In this document: in pieces, positions 36,201-49,069 of the stretch
How positions within the stretch are numbered: position 1 is the stretch's first letter
Layout of the letters: every line of letters begins with the position of its first letter
DNA from: Dromaius novaehollandiae
Lineage: Eukaryota > Chordata > Aves > Casuariiformes > Dromaiidae
Length of the DNA: 64,000 nucleotides
Direction: 5' to 3'
Assembly (NCBI RefSeq): GCF_036370855.1
Contig: NC_088112.1
Location: 14,004,469-14,068,468, forward strand
Position numbers and translations under genes: made by a program
The notes under the pieces: generated by a model
Database searches by the model: none
What the model was told of the DNA's origin: nothing
The model's input: the letters and a program-made list of their open reading frames with translations, nothing else

Positions 36201-39200
36201 AGAATGGGAGCAGAGCAACACAGCACCTGCCCCACCACACTGCTTCAAATAATACATGTTTGAGAGACGAAGGGGGAGATGCAAAAAATAACAGTGCCAG
36301 TTGCAGCCACCTCTCCTTGGCACAGAGCAGGCAGCTGAGCACAGCCCAACCTATGCCTGCTGCCCACCAGCAAGCCCTGGGGACCGTGAGCGAGTCTAAA
36401 GGAGGAGCAGGCAGCCTGCAGCATCCTCCCCTCCCTCACCATCCTCACCTCCTCCCCCTACCCTAGGGGTCTTCTCTCCTGTACATTGTCAGGCTTCACT
36501 TTTTAGGTGGCAGGGTCATACCCTGCTCGGTGCCCCCAAAGCAGACCTGACTGCTACAAAGCCTCTGGAATGTCACAGAGAAGCGATTTCCAGTCAGAAG
36601 ACCATGTTTCTTTAACACTGAAAGTTTAAGACTGAAAGTCTGCAAAAAAACTGGCAAAATTCTGCTGGAGGGATCCCTCCCCCAGTGTCCTGGAACATTT
36701 TATTGAGGCTTTTGCCTGGGAGAGAACATTTATTTTCATCACTGATGGCATTTTACTTTATAATGTCATGATAATAAATTGCAAAGTCAGGATTCGAGCT
36801 GGACTGAGGTATTTTAGTGAAATGCAAAGCCTCAGTTGAGCAGAAGTTCCGTTTTCTTGAAAGCCTCATACAGTTCCTGCTTCCAGGCCTGTTTGGAAGA
36901 GGTAGCCTTGGCACCCTCTTGGCCGACTGCAGCCTTCTCCAGTCTCTCTCCACTAAGAAGGCTTCTATTTTAACCACATTTTCAACATCAGATTTGTTTT
37001 TCATTGCCCAAAAATAAGCAGAGCCTTCCTTGGACCTGCTGCTGCTGCCAGAGGGCACTTTCTGTGTGGTGCGTTTGGTTCCAGGCGACCTTTTCTTTTG
37101 GGGAGCTAAATTAAACCCGGTTCAGGGAGCTGGCAAAGAGGGCTCCTGCTTGCCATGTCTCCACCCTGCCTCAGCTTAGCAGACACCTCGTGGGAGCCCA
37201 CCTGCTCCCAGAGAAAGGCACCATGCATTTTAGTGACCAGCTGCCACCCACCACGTCCCACACCTGGCCCTGCGCCTGGCGCGGCTGCCGGGACGGGGCT
37301 GCGGGGCTGAGGGACATGAATCCAAGCGAAGCACATTTGCTTTGGCAAAGGGTACAGAGAACAGCGTCCTCGGGCCCAGACGCAGAGCAGAGATATGGAG
37401 TGCTTTCCTTTAGGGGTTAGATCTACACCAGGGTTTTTTCCATAACTGCTTCTGCTGCTGCTGTAACACCTCAACAAGAGATAGCAGCTGTGTCAGCATA
37501 GGTAGGAAATACAAACAATTTTTTCATCATGTCATCAAAGGAAAGAGCTATGTAGAAAACCGTAGCCACACAACTCTATTAGAGGGCTGCATGGACAAGC
37601 TTGAGGTCAGACAAAGTAGCATCACATGGTCCCATCAGAGCAGGAAATGATGGTGTTAATTCTCTGCAAGGCAAAAGCCTTGCTGAAATGGAAGGGTGCT
37701 TTTAAACTGCAAATTCCATCATCTAAACGACAGCTCAGGCTATCTGGGAGAAAAGCTGTCCTTGGCAAATGTATGGGAATGAGCTGCAGCCATCTGAGTG
37801 GCTGTGAACTAATACACCTGCAGCCAGGCTGTTGATATAGCCGCAGGAGGCGGTAGCAGGACCATCATTGACTAGAGGGTGGACACATCTCGCTGGCAGA
37901 ACTGTTGCTCACTCAGAGACTCAGAGATGCACAGACTCAGAGCAACTGGCCAGAATAGGAGTTGCAAATTTGAAGCAGTATCTTGGGTTTTGCCTTCTAA
38001 TGTCTCTGAGCTGTTATGGACAGGTCAAATGACAGTATTGTCATTGTATTTCTCCCCATGAAAAGCTGGTAATCTTCTGGGACTCCGGAGCATCCCAAGT
38101 GCTCTGAGCCAGGGCAGCAGCAAGGCAGCCCTGCCAGTGTTTCCACACTAGTTTTCTGGCCTTCATCCTGCATCAGACACACTCTGCTTGTAACATAGGA
38201 CAGGAGGGGCTGGAAGCGCCAGCTCTACATGATGCTTGAGCCTGAAGCTGGATTCCTCATGCTGTGTGCGCTGTCAGGGACATGCCGGTGCCGCAGTCAG
38301 CAGAAGCTCTGCGGACAGAATTGATGCTGAAAAGTTCTGCTTCCTTCCAGCTAAGCACAACAACCCCTGGAAAGCTCCCAAGCAGGGAGCATTTCCTTCT
38401 CCTTAGGCTGAACAATAACCTACTGTCGTAGCATTGTTCATCAGGTCCGGATTGCAGGTTCTTTCTAAAAACTTAAGCTAATTACTAATAGTGAAAGAAT
38501 GCCACAAATAGAAAACCACAAAAGCTGTGCAATATAACCCCCAAAAGGGGCTGCTGGCCTCTGAGAGAAAGCCAGGTCCTTTCCATCCCACCACGACACA
38601 GCAGTGTAGGATGCCCACCCCAAGCCTGCTTTACTGCAATCCAGGAAGCTCTGCTTTGCTGGAAGACGGTGCTAATACGGCTTCAAGCCACAAAGACACA
38701 AGGTCAGTGCAAACCTCCAGCTTGTAGGTGGTAAACATCACACTCAGGGGAACAAGATGTGATGCATTAATCATAGAGCTCCTATCAGCCCTCCTGAAGT
38801 CAGCATCGGTACAGGGGAAGGTACACAGCCTTCCCTGAGGAGGGTAGATGCTTCCAACAGCATGCTTTGGGGCATGTATCCCCACTGAGGTCCTCACAGG
38901 CACAGATGTGTTTAAGTCCAGGAGTGAAATGTCAAGTCCTGCAAGCTAGAGCCAGTGAGGAGACCCTGAGCTGGGCCCATCAGGGGCTGAGACAGGGTGG
39001 GTAGAAGGAGCCCAGGAACCGGGGCAGGACTGGGGCAGTAGCTAAGGCAGGGCTGGGGCAGTGAGAGGAGCCCAGCAGCTCTTGCACCACCAGCCACATG
39101 CTGGCTGGGGACGAGCTGACGCACAGGGCGGGGAGATGGCACAAACACCTGACGCAAAGCATGCCAAAACCAGTGAGTCCTGTGGGGGTTTGGATCCAGC

Positions 39201-42200
39201 CCCAGCAAGACACTAAATGCAGCTGCAACAGCATGTCTGCAGTTACCATTGGGCTGAAAGCATTTCTGGCTGCCCCATCACTTAGACCTGAGTTATTCCT
39301 CTTTCCTCATCCCACTCTTGGTCACAAACACACAGGAATTTGTTAACCAGAGGAATTGCTCAGTGCCTGTTGCCAGGAACAAGAGGTTACCTTGGACCGT
39401 GGCTTTTCTTGCCTCCTTTCTGGCTGATTAGGGATGCTGCCAGGGAGCAGCAATGCGATGATGCAGCAAAACATCTGTTTCAGGGCTTAGCTCCTCTCCT
39501 CTGAATGGCAGGAGAGATTGAGTGGATGAAATGCAGGGTAGAAGCATAGATCTGACCCTGCTGGTGTAGATTGGCTGTTTTACGGGACAGCGCAGGTGTC
39601 CACAGTGCCTAGGAAAGCTTCAGTGAAGGTGCAGCTTAGGCTAGAGTGTCTTATAGCAAAACCAAGTAAAACCAGGCTTGGACAGAGCCCCACATTTCTG
39701 CTCCCTAACCCTTCCCCTGCCACTGACAGCCCTCAGGCTTTGAGCTCAGCCACCCCATTCAAAAGCAGCTTCTAATTTTGGTGCTCAGAAGTAATTACTA
39801 ATGTACCTGACCTGTCTGGGCATGGAGCTCCTTGCACAGCCATGAGGGTGCCACTCAAAAGAGCAAGAGTGATGATGACAAATAAACAAAGCGAGAGTTC
39901 AAGGCCGAGGTCTTTCTCCGGAAAATCAGATGGAAGATAAAAGATCAATGGGTTCAGTGGATATGGGGGCTCCGCTATTTCTGCTGTTCCTTCTTACTCC
40001 AGACCCACAAATATCCCCACATTCTTGGCCAAGGAAAACAGCTATCTGGTTACAACTTAACTTCCCAAGAAGCAATTAAAAGTTCAGTTCACCTTTATAG
40101 GCATCAGAGCTCACAATTGTCTTCTGGCTCCAGCTCTGGCACTTTTCCACTACCATGATCCAACTCCTTTCAAAGACAGTTCCTCCCTCTGAGGCAGCTA
40201 ATTCACTGTAACAGTAAATCCATGCTTTTCCTGCTCTCTTATGGGCAAAGCACAGGCTTTGGCCTAAATAGGACATTTGGACCAGGAAACATATATTTAG
40301 AGTTGCATAGTTGAACTACCAGTCTCAGAAGTAAGGCTTATGAGAGCAAGGTCTCCATTAGTAACCAGTCCTGACAGCAGTAGCAGTTTCTCATGCAAAC
40401 AAGTTCATGCAGATGGTGGATGGTATGCATAGCTTCCAGGAGTAACATAATACACGACTTCCAGCATCTTAAGGCTAATCTAAGTCTGTAATTCTTAAAT
40501 GTCCCTGGAAAACACTGCCTGGATGACCTACCTCAAAACAAAAAGGGAACAGGTATCAGCAGGAAAGAGCTCCAGAACATGTTCTTCAAAGATCACAGCT
40601 GGAGACCATCAGTGCTGAAAACAGTGTGGTTACCATCCTGAAGCCTAGGAAGGCTTCATGAACCGAAATCCCAACCCATAAGTATAACAGCATGTAAAAT
40701 ATGCATAATGGCCAGCAAGGTCCTGACCAAAGTGAAAGGTAGAAAACGGCCTTATTTGAGTCTACTAGAGGCAGGGCTGTGGCAGAGAGGCCAGCCAGCT
40801 TCTGTCAATACAGCTATGGGGTTGTCGGGCTAACAGCTTCCGCACTCCCTCTCTGATGCTGGTATTAAAAGCTGTTGAGTCTGAGGAATCTTTCTGCATG
40901 TGGAGCAAGCTCTTCGATTCTGGGTCGCTGGCTTGGCGTGTGTGCTTCGTGCAAAAGGCTTAGTGCGACATCATGCCCTTGCTTACTCCAGATGCCTTTG
41001 GATGAACCCTGTGATACGAGCTGGAAATCAGACTAGGGTGCAAAGAGTAGCCACACAAGCTGTTTTCTTTCCGCAAAGATAAATCTAGAGACAAAGAAGA
41101 AACATCAAAGACTAAAAATATCACTGCAAACTTCTACTCTGGCAATGAGCCTAATTGGGCATTGCCCACATCGGGAGGAGATTTTCTTGTGAAAGCACTG
41201 GCCAGACCCCTCTCAGCTTTGCACCACAGATCAGATCTCACATGAATACCTGCCCCTGGAAATCCAGGAGGGAAAATGTAGCAGGAAGTGGCAGGAGGTG
41301 CATAAATGTAATTTTCTCTTTCTCTGATCAAGCATGTTGAAGAGTATCTTTCCCGTGTCTAGACAGAGTGTGAAAACTGCCATGTCAATATGTAGAAATC
41401 GTAAGGCTGGTGGGCCAGGCTGGGGCAAGAGCTTTATATCTAGACCATCAAGCGAGACATATTTCTTTAGAAAATCAGTGCAATCTAAATAAAGACACGT
41501 GGATGTCCTTCGAACTCCAAAAGGTGCCTCTAGCCAAGTACTGTGCTTGCAGCACAGCATGTCCTTCATCAGGAGAACATAGTTCTGCAGTTGTTTCAAA
41601 TTCCCTGGGGGACTATGAAAATGAGAGAGGCAAAGAAACATGAATTACCACACAAGTGGCTGCCATTCACCAGCAGAACTACTGAAACAGCCCAAGTACA
41701 AGGTCTTGGCTAATGCCCTCACATCAGCTGGCCGGATTAGGGGAGAACCACGGCCCCATCAGCGGAGCCAGGCAGGTGTTATCTCTGGCATGGAGCTGCT
41801 TTCTGGGGATCACTTCCCTGTCTGTACACTGCATGCAGAAGAGCTCAGCTGTCCCCAGAGACCCATCTGGATCATTTCAGGTGAACTAGTGGCCTCGGTC
41901 ACACTCTGCAATGCCTCCCAAACCTGGGAGTCAGCAGCATGCTAGGGCCGACAGGTTGTTCCTGGCCAAGGGGAAAGTGGTGAAGTTACTGGTGTGCTCC
42001 CGCTTATTTACAAAGAGCATAATTTAATAGCAAGAGACATATTTTCTCTGTTCACAGCTTCACTTTTCTTTTCTAGTCAACACTCAGCCACGGAAGTCTG
42101 TGGTTTTAGCTCTAGATTTTGCCCTTGGAGCTGGTTTTAGCAGTATCCTACGCTGTAGCTCCGGAGCTGAATCCTTCCAAAATGCTGTGAACAGTTGTGC

Positions 42201-42235
42201 CATTAATCACTCTAATATTATGTTAATAACCATAA
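33251..42235. other. Non-coding stretch, nothing firm recognised
   Basis: About 9 kb downstream of the inhibitor gene. 33.6-34.3 kb is GC-rich with moderate CpG content. A weak candidate terminal exon on the minus strand lies at 36832-36952 and is discussed as a finding. Long frames such as 35016-35633 (minus, 205 codons) have no motif or splice support. Confidence 0.5.
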
Positions 42236-42760
42236 ATTAATGCACTCATAGAAAATAAGGCTTGAAGGAGCCTAAGGAGGTCATACCATGATTGGCTCTA
42301 TGAGATGTTTTTCCAGCTTCTTTTCAAAGACCTCCATTAATGGAATTTCTACAACTTTCTCAAGAAACCATTTCCCAGTGTCTGTGTCTTTCTGGTTTGA
42401 TTTAAGCTCATGACATCTTGTCCTAGCCACGAGAGACAGAGAAGAAAGCATTTTCTTCCTCTTTTCAGTAGCCTTTCACACATTTGAAGAGCTCCACTCT
42501 TCTCTTGTTTTGCCTCACTCTTCAGTAAACAATTTTTTCTTTCAGTCTTTCCTGCTAGGTGATATTTTCTTTCTCTCTCACTATTTCTACTGCTGTCCTC
42601 TATTCTTATCCTAATCCAAACGTGATATCTATTGTTGCTTCTTAGGTCAAGCTCAGCTGAACCTTTTCTACCATCCTTCTCATAGAAGACTTCGACCTGA
42701 AAAGATCATGCACTATTCGTAACAGTTCTTTGGCATTTCTGCTTCACTGACACACAACAC
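42236..42760 (-). mobile_element. CR1 LINE 3' region, antisense, decayed
   Basis: From CATAGAAAATAAGGCTTGAA through AGACCTCCATTAATGGAATTT, ACAACTTTCTCAAGAAACC, GACATCTTGTCCTA and CCTTTCACACATTTGAAGA the sequence follows the order I recall for the antisense strand of the CR1 3' end of birds, crocodilians and turtles. Pyrimidine-rich insertions and substitutions show age. The distal limit is uncertain and may extend to about 42860. Confidence 0.6.
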
Positions 42761-44080
42761 GCCACCAATCATTTCACCTTAATAGCTCACAGCACAGTCT
42801 GTCAAACTACGGTCTCACTCACAACTACTGTTTTAACATTTTCTCCATTTTTTAAACCTTCAGAGCTTCTGAAAGCCTCACACACAGTCCTGGCGACTTC
42901 TTGCGTTTCTAGCTCTAACAACACACATTTTGACTTCTAAGACTGACAATATCTCTGCAAAGACAATGTCAGAATTCATTTGCCCTTCTGTTCTTTAATT
43001 ATTATCCTTGCTGCTTTGCAGATCTGTGAAGATATCAGCCATGGTGAGAAGCCTGCATTTCTAATACCCATATATATTTTCTAAACTCCTACTTAAGAAT
43101 TTGAAAACTAGGCCAAAAAGAACAACTGGGATATTTAAGTACCAGATTTATCTTTGTTTGGTTGTTGTTTTCAGTGCTTTTTTGGATCAAAAAGCCTATT
43201 ATGGTCTCAGCTGTCCACATCATAACTTTCTTAATAATAAATGTCTGACTTTTTAGTCATTATACTTTAGACTTTTTTATAGCCTTCCTTTCTCCAGTTC
43301 CTGGCTGTTTATTTAAAGATTCACTAATGCTCCTGTTTCCATTACAGTGCAGGGCCACTGAAATAGTAATTAAGCTATATGCAAATACCCAGAAGTCTCT
43401 CACAGGCAGTAAGTCACTCACGAAGGTCAAATGTCAAAAAGCTCAGAGCACAAGACACTGCCCAGGGAGTGCAGCACTATGGGAACCCACAAATAAACAC
43501 AGCGGGCAGGAGCCAGGGTTTGCTAAAGCCTGCGCTGGCCGCCACACTTTGCCGGGCATTAGCTTGCTGCTCTGCAGGATGTAGAGGGGACAGGGAAGCT
43601 CACTTGTGCACTTTCCTCACTTTGCAGACTTCCGTGCCACTGTATGTATTGTTTATTTTGTCTTTTTTTTTTTCTTTTTTGGCCTAAAGAGGAAGACTGC
43701 CTTGCAGAAAGTCTTGAGCTCAAGAAGAAAAGTTGACTGGCTTTCAACAGCATCAGCCAAGCTGGCTTCCTTGAATAAGCAGTTACTTCAGCATCACCCC
43801 GCACTGAGGTGGCTTTGCCTCCTGCTCTCAGCAGCGGAGGCTGCGCTGGGGCTGCGAGACTAGGATGGACTGTGAAACTGGGACAGGGCAGCTGCGGTCC
43901 TGGCGCCCTGCACACTTGCACCGCTGATAGCGTGGGGGGCATCTACGTCCAGAACGAGTGGAAACAAACAGCCAGTCCTGGGCCATTGGTTTATAAGTGC
44001 ATGTAGTAAACGCTCAGCTTTTTTAAACTTTATTCTCACACTAATAAAGCCCCAGTTCACTGCTTTCCTTGTTTGGGGGA

Positions 44081-44104
44081 TTTTTTTTCTTTTTTTTTTT
44101 TTTT
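44081..44104. repeat. T-rich homopolymer tract
   Basis: Eight T, one C, fifteen T-rich positions to 44104. It follows an AATAAA (44043-44048) and a GT-rich stretch. Confidence 0.9.
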
Positions 44105-44848
44105 GTAGTATGTGGCAGCCTAATTACAGTCATTACATTGCCTTGAACTATTTAAAAGAAGTTGCTACATATAATTATGTACGTGTAAGTGAGAATAATG
44201 CCATGTCTAATACTGTGGGACTCCATGCATGCTCAAGTGAGGCCGTCTGTGCTCTCCCAGAGCAGACCTGAAAGAGTTAAGATCTCAGCGTGCCGCAGAT
44301 CCAAAAACGTGAGTTTCCAGCAATGTATTAGGTCAGTTGTCCATCCTCCCCATCCCTCACTATACAGGTGGGTGTTCTAGCAATCAGTCCAGATTAGGCC
44401 TATGTATTAAGTGCTTCCTATAATTAGCAAAACTAGAACAAATTTTACTGCAGTATAATTTTAGCAGGTAATTAGCCACCCCACCAGTGCATTATCCATT
44501 CAAGAGACACCAAAGACCTAAATTCCTGGAAATGTTTATTTTGATTGGCTGATCTCGCCCATCTTGAGAGAGCTGAACAGGCTCCCACCTTTTCTAATGA
44601 AAACAAAATTAAATCATGTGTTGGCATGCCTCAACTCTGCTGCTTCCCAGGGGAGCACACGTGGCTGGCAGCAGGATGCATTTGCAGAAACATGTTTTCC
44701 CCAGGTCGGACAGTCACAGCTATTTTGCTGCAACTTTAAGTTGTCTGTGTGTCTGATCAAGAGCAGCAAACCCAACTTTGCAGCCTTTGGCCCCTTTGGT
44801 AATTGCAGCGCTGCATCACATGCAGAAGGGAGACACTGGCCTGAGAGG

Positions 44849-44896
44849 GTGGTGTGCATGCATATGTTTGTGCAAACGTGTGCATGTGTGCGCATA
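44849..44896. repeat. Imperfect GT/GCAT-rich repeat
   Basis: Alternating GTGTGCATGCATATG-type sequence of about 48 bp with interruptions. It is a decayed dinucleotide repeat. Confidence 0.7.
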
Positions 44897-46777
44897 GCCT
44901 ATTCACGAATAAGGTCAGCTGCAAATCCAGCTCCAGAAAAAATTGCATCGATCTCTTCATGAGAGAGACTCAAGCACTAACTTCAAACCCTATTTCTATG
45001 GCCATGAGCACTGTCCCATCACCTTCCTGCTCTGCTTCTCCATCTATCCAACAAATCGCAGCAGGGACTCCCTGCCTCCTCAGCTGGTTTGCTGCTCTGT
45101 GCCCTGCTGAAGGTGTATGCTGTTGCTATTCAGTTTTGTTATGCAAAAAACAGTACAAAGAGTCCCTTCCGTACAGCAGCAAGCAACACAAACATTTCCT
45201 AAATGAGCCCAACCAAACCCAGAGGCAGACAGCGGTTTGATCTACAGAGAGAAGAGGCAAATTATTCTGCTGCACGCTTGGTTGCCAGGAGGAGCTTTGC
45301 AAATGCTTTAATGAAGGCTGGACAGCACCAAGGAGACGATGTCAGAAATTAATTCCTGGTGATCTCTGGTACAGAAGAGATTTTTATTTTCATCCAACTT
45401 TCTCATTTGGGTTCCTTTCTCTTTAGGAATTAAGTGAATAAATAATCACATAGACAAAAATAAAACTATCAGAGAGTGTGAGAGAAAACAGCCGGATGGG
45501 AGCCGAGGCAAATGACTAGCTGGAAGGAGATGCCCCCTGTGCAGCTGGGGCTCCCAATGCGGGGCTTGCTCAATTAGCTTTACTGGTGGCAGAGCGACTC
45601 AACAAAAATACATAAACCAGCTGGCACTGGACCTTCTGTTTTCCTTGTCTGCCCTTCACTGACAAACGCCAGCCATTTTTGCATTGCCTTGGGAAAGTTC
45701 GTGCTCCATAGGGCTGCAGTTTATGCAATTATGGCTTTCTCTGTTGAATGACATATGTGCCACTGCTGGAGACAGCAGAGGGGCATCTCTTCCCAGAATA
45801 GGCGGGGAGATGTGCCTGTGATCAGGTCACATTTTTCAGACTTGATTGGAATAGGGAACGTCCTTGTCCTTTCACTGACAGGACGCATGCCCGCTTCCAT
45901 GCAGACATCACCTGCCTCTGACCGCCTTAGTCGGGACCCTTCTCCCAGCCCTCTCCCTGGTGTCCACACTAGGACCACAAGGGAGAAACGTGGTGCTTTG
46001 GAAATGCGGCTTGCACGACACTCACACACCTGGCAGGGGTGAATAGCATCTCAGATTCAGCAGTCCAACCTTTGAAAGTCAATTGCTGGGAAGGAGCAGG
46101 TCCCCTGGAAGCTTGGGGGTCTTGGTATGCTGGTCTGGGACCAAAGGTGAACAAACCTTTCTGATGCTTCATTGGTACTCACCAGATTTAGATGAAAATG
46201 CTGCTTGTAAGTCAGGACAAAGCTCCTTCTCAGGAGAAAAAATAAAAAAACCCACCAAGCACTGAAACCAGCCAACCAATCAACCAAAAATAAAAATCTA
46301 AAGAGCAGTGCTTTGGGGTCATTTTTTTCTAGCTCATTGGACATGTAAGTGAAAAACCAGCTGGATCACCAGGCTCAAAGCACAGTGCCAAATATTCCCT
46401 TTGTGGTGACACTGAATGAGGTGAAGTCCAAGCCCCAAATGACAAAGAACTTTTTAAAGCAGACACATTTGCTTTAGAAGCCTGCTTTGTGCTTTACTTA
46501 TCTGGCACTGGCCCGTTTCCTGGTGCTGTATCTTGTCAGGGTCCGTACCCATTATCCCACGCCTAGCACTGCCAACGGATGGCAAACCAGGTGGAAGATT
46601 CCATGAACCAAGTGTTTCAAGTGAGCTGTACCTAATAGGCCATCCATCTCATTGCTATTTGTTTTAGCATCTTTGTTTTAAATCCCACTTAGAGCTAACA
46701 ACCAAAATTTCACCAGTCACAACTGCCATACAAAAACATCTCTCTATTACTATCTGTACACTGGAAACATTTCTTCT

Positions 46778-46789
46778 CCCCCCCCCCCC
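46778..46789. repeat. Poly-C tract (12 C)
   Basis: Twelve cytosines, then A, then a C/T-rich run ending in CTCTCTCT. Confidence 0.9.
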
Positions 46790-47247
46790 ACCCCCTCTCT
46801 CTTGCTAATGCAACACTGGCAGCAAATTGCACCGAGGTAGGAGGGTGGGGTTTAAAGATAATTATGTTGTCCAAGTCGAAAGTATGACACCGATATTGCC
46901 TGCTGTTATTAGACACTGTGGAAACCTGTGCAGGCTTGTAGCACATAGGCATACTGAGCAGGATCCACAGGTGCCCAGTTTAATAGCTATTGCTCAGCGC
47001 TGCCATCTAATTCTCCTCCAAATTACCAGACAGGCCTGGCTGGTGCCAGGCAAAACAGACATGACCTCTAATACCAGAACCCGCTGCTAGGGGCTCAGGA
47101 AGCAAGCAGCCCTCCCACGCAAGGACGTGATCTGAGCTACAAAGCAAAGCGTCTAAAGAGATTTTGACAAGGGGGCATTTGAACAATGGCGGAAAATTCA
47201 TCCAACCCATTTCGTTCGGTTTGCTTCTGGTCTCTGTCTCTTCATAG

Positions 47248-47311
47248 TCTCCTGGATCCACACATAAAGCTACCCCAAATCTCCTGGATCCACATATAAA
47301 GCTACCCCAAT
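47248..47311. repeat. 32-bp tandem duplication, two copies
   Basis: Two adjacent 32-base units, 47248-47279 and 47280-47311, each beginning TCTCCTGGATCCACA and containing a TAAAGCTACCCCAA end. They differ at two positions (C/T inside CACATAAAG versus CATATAAAG, and the last base). The near identity indicates a recent duplication. Confidence 0.95.
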
Positions 47312-49057
47312 ACTCCAAAATGTACAGAGGGGATTTCATGGTGCAAAATTTAGGGCTGTGATTTATGTCAGTTCAGTTGTCATGTGTCAACGAAAACATC
47401 TCCTTCCAAATGTCCCTTTGTCTAGTAGCAAGCCCTGCACACCCATCCCCAGAAGGTCCCCAGCTGCAGGTGTTTCCACCAGAAAAGCTGTTTTATTGAA
47501 ATGGAGTTTTTCCTATAGAAATGCTTTGATTATTTTTTTCCCTGAAATTACCTGGAAACTTGTTTATAAAAATGAATTTTCCCCATGAACTTTCCACTTC
47601 AAAATTATTCTGGCATGTATTTCACCAGTACTATAAATTGAAAGATTTTAAAAGTCAGAATAAGAACAAAGCATTACAGATTTCTTTAAAGTAAGCAATT
47701 CTGTTGGCTCAGTCAATGGTGTCTGGGATTTCCTTTTTAAGAGCTTCACAGAAAGTTCTAACACGTGACGTTTCCTGACATTTCACACCAAACACACATT
47801 GACATGCCAGACCTCTTCTGCTGCTCTGGCACAGCAGAATATGCAGAGTAGCTCTGTTTCTAAATGCCCAAGGACACTCCTCAATGTGTTTGCCCTGCAC
47901 ATGTAGGTCCATGCACAGTATTTCATGCACTTGCAACACGGAAGTCGGGATGATCCTAAAACCTGTTCTTGCAGCACTTACTCATGTGGATTGCTGCAGA
48001 GGATATTTAAGGTTTGGCTTTGTTTGCATTTCAGGAGCATGCAAGTAAACATTAGGCAAGAGTGAAAGCAGATGGTGCAATTAAACACTGAAGTTCTCCA
48101 ATGTGGGATGCCCTGCCAAATTCCCCAGCCCACCGGGACTGCTGTCCTGGGAAGGCTGGAAGCAGCAGGCCCTTGGGGATCTTGACGCTGAGGAATCAGG
48201 CAAAGGACAATTTCTAAAACTGCCACAGGCTGCCAGGATTCCTTCAAGCAGAGGATCTCAGAGTCTTGGAAAATCAGTCTGGAAGGTCCCAAAACACACG
48301 TAGGGACCCTAGGGGACTCAGAGCAGCATCACCAAGCAGTGCCTCTCTCTGCACAGGGAAAGCAAAGAGCAGAGAGTAACTGCGCTCTGGGAGCGAGCCG
48401 GCAGACGGACGGTGCTGGGAGGGAAATGCCAGCTGTGCGCTGCAGTTCCTTCCAGGCGGAGTGAAGCCATTGCTGCAGGAGGAGTCCCGAGGGCATCCCG
48501 TCTCTGCACACAGGCCACCCAGATACCTTGCGGGAGCAGGAGGTGCATCTGGGGCTGCACCTGGAACTCGCTGCCTCTGCAGATGGCCTGAATAATGCTT
48601 CCCTCCTCCCTCCACAGTGCCGGAGGGGAGCAAACACATAGCCAAGGAGGGGAAAGAAGCCCTTTCACAGAGAGCTCACCTGCTCGCTGTGCTTGGTGGG
48701 GGAGCGTGGTGGCAGGGCTGTCCGCCAAGGACGTCCCCCTAGATGTATCCCCTTGCACCTATTCAGGAGCAGCACTGAACTGCTCTGTTTCCAGAGAGCT
48801 CCCCTGAGGCTCTTGAACGTTCCTAACATTAAAAGTTGGGCTCAAGAGCCAGATGTTCAGTTCCCAGGTTTTGCCACCAGCTTCTGGCCCAGAGCATGCA
48901 ACACATGGGCTTCCTGGGAACACGCAAACCTGGTGCAGGAAACCCAAAACATGGCAGTCAGCTAAGGTCTCTGCACACCAGCAGCTTTGCCTTTCCTGAC
49001 AGCATGGGTCCAGACCTCAGGAGGCAGGCATGTGACTTACAGCATACCCTGTGCTCT

Positions 49058-49069
49058 CCCCCCCCCCCC
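49058..49069. repeat. Poly-C tract (12 C)
   Basis: Twelve cytosines followed by AG. A pyrimidine tract ending in AG resembles a splice acceptor, but no coding frame follows it convincingly. Confidence 0.9.

Noticed and set aside
43941-43973. Plus-strand QNEW segment that superficially recalls a Kazal NEC motif
   Set aside because: No cysteines at the required spacing, so it is not a second SPINK exon.
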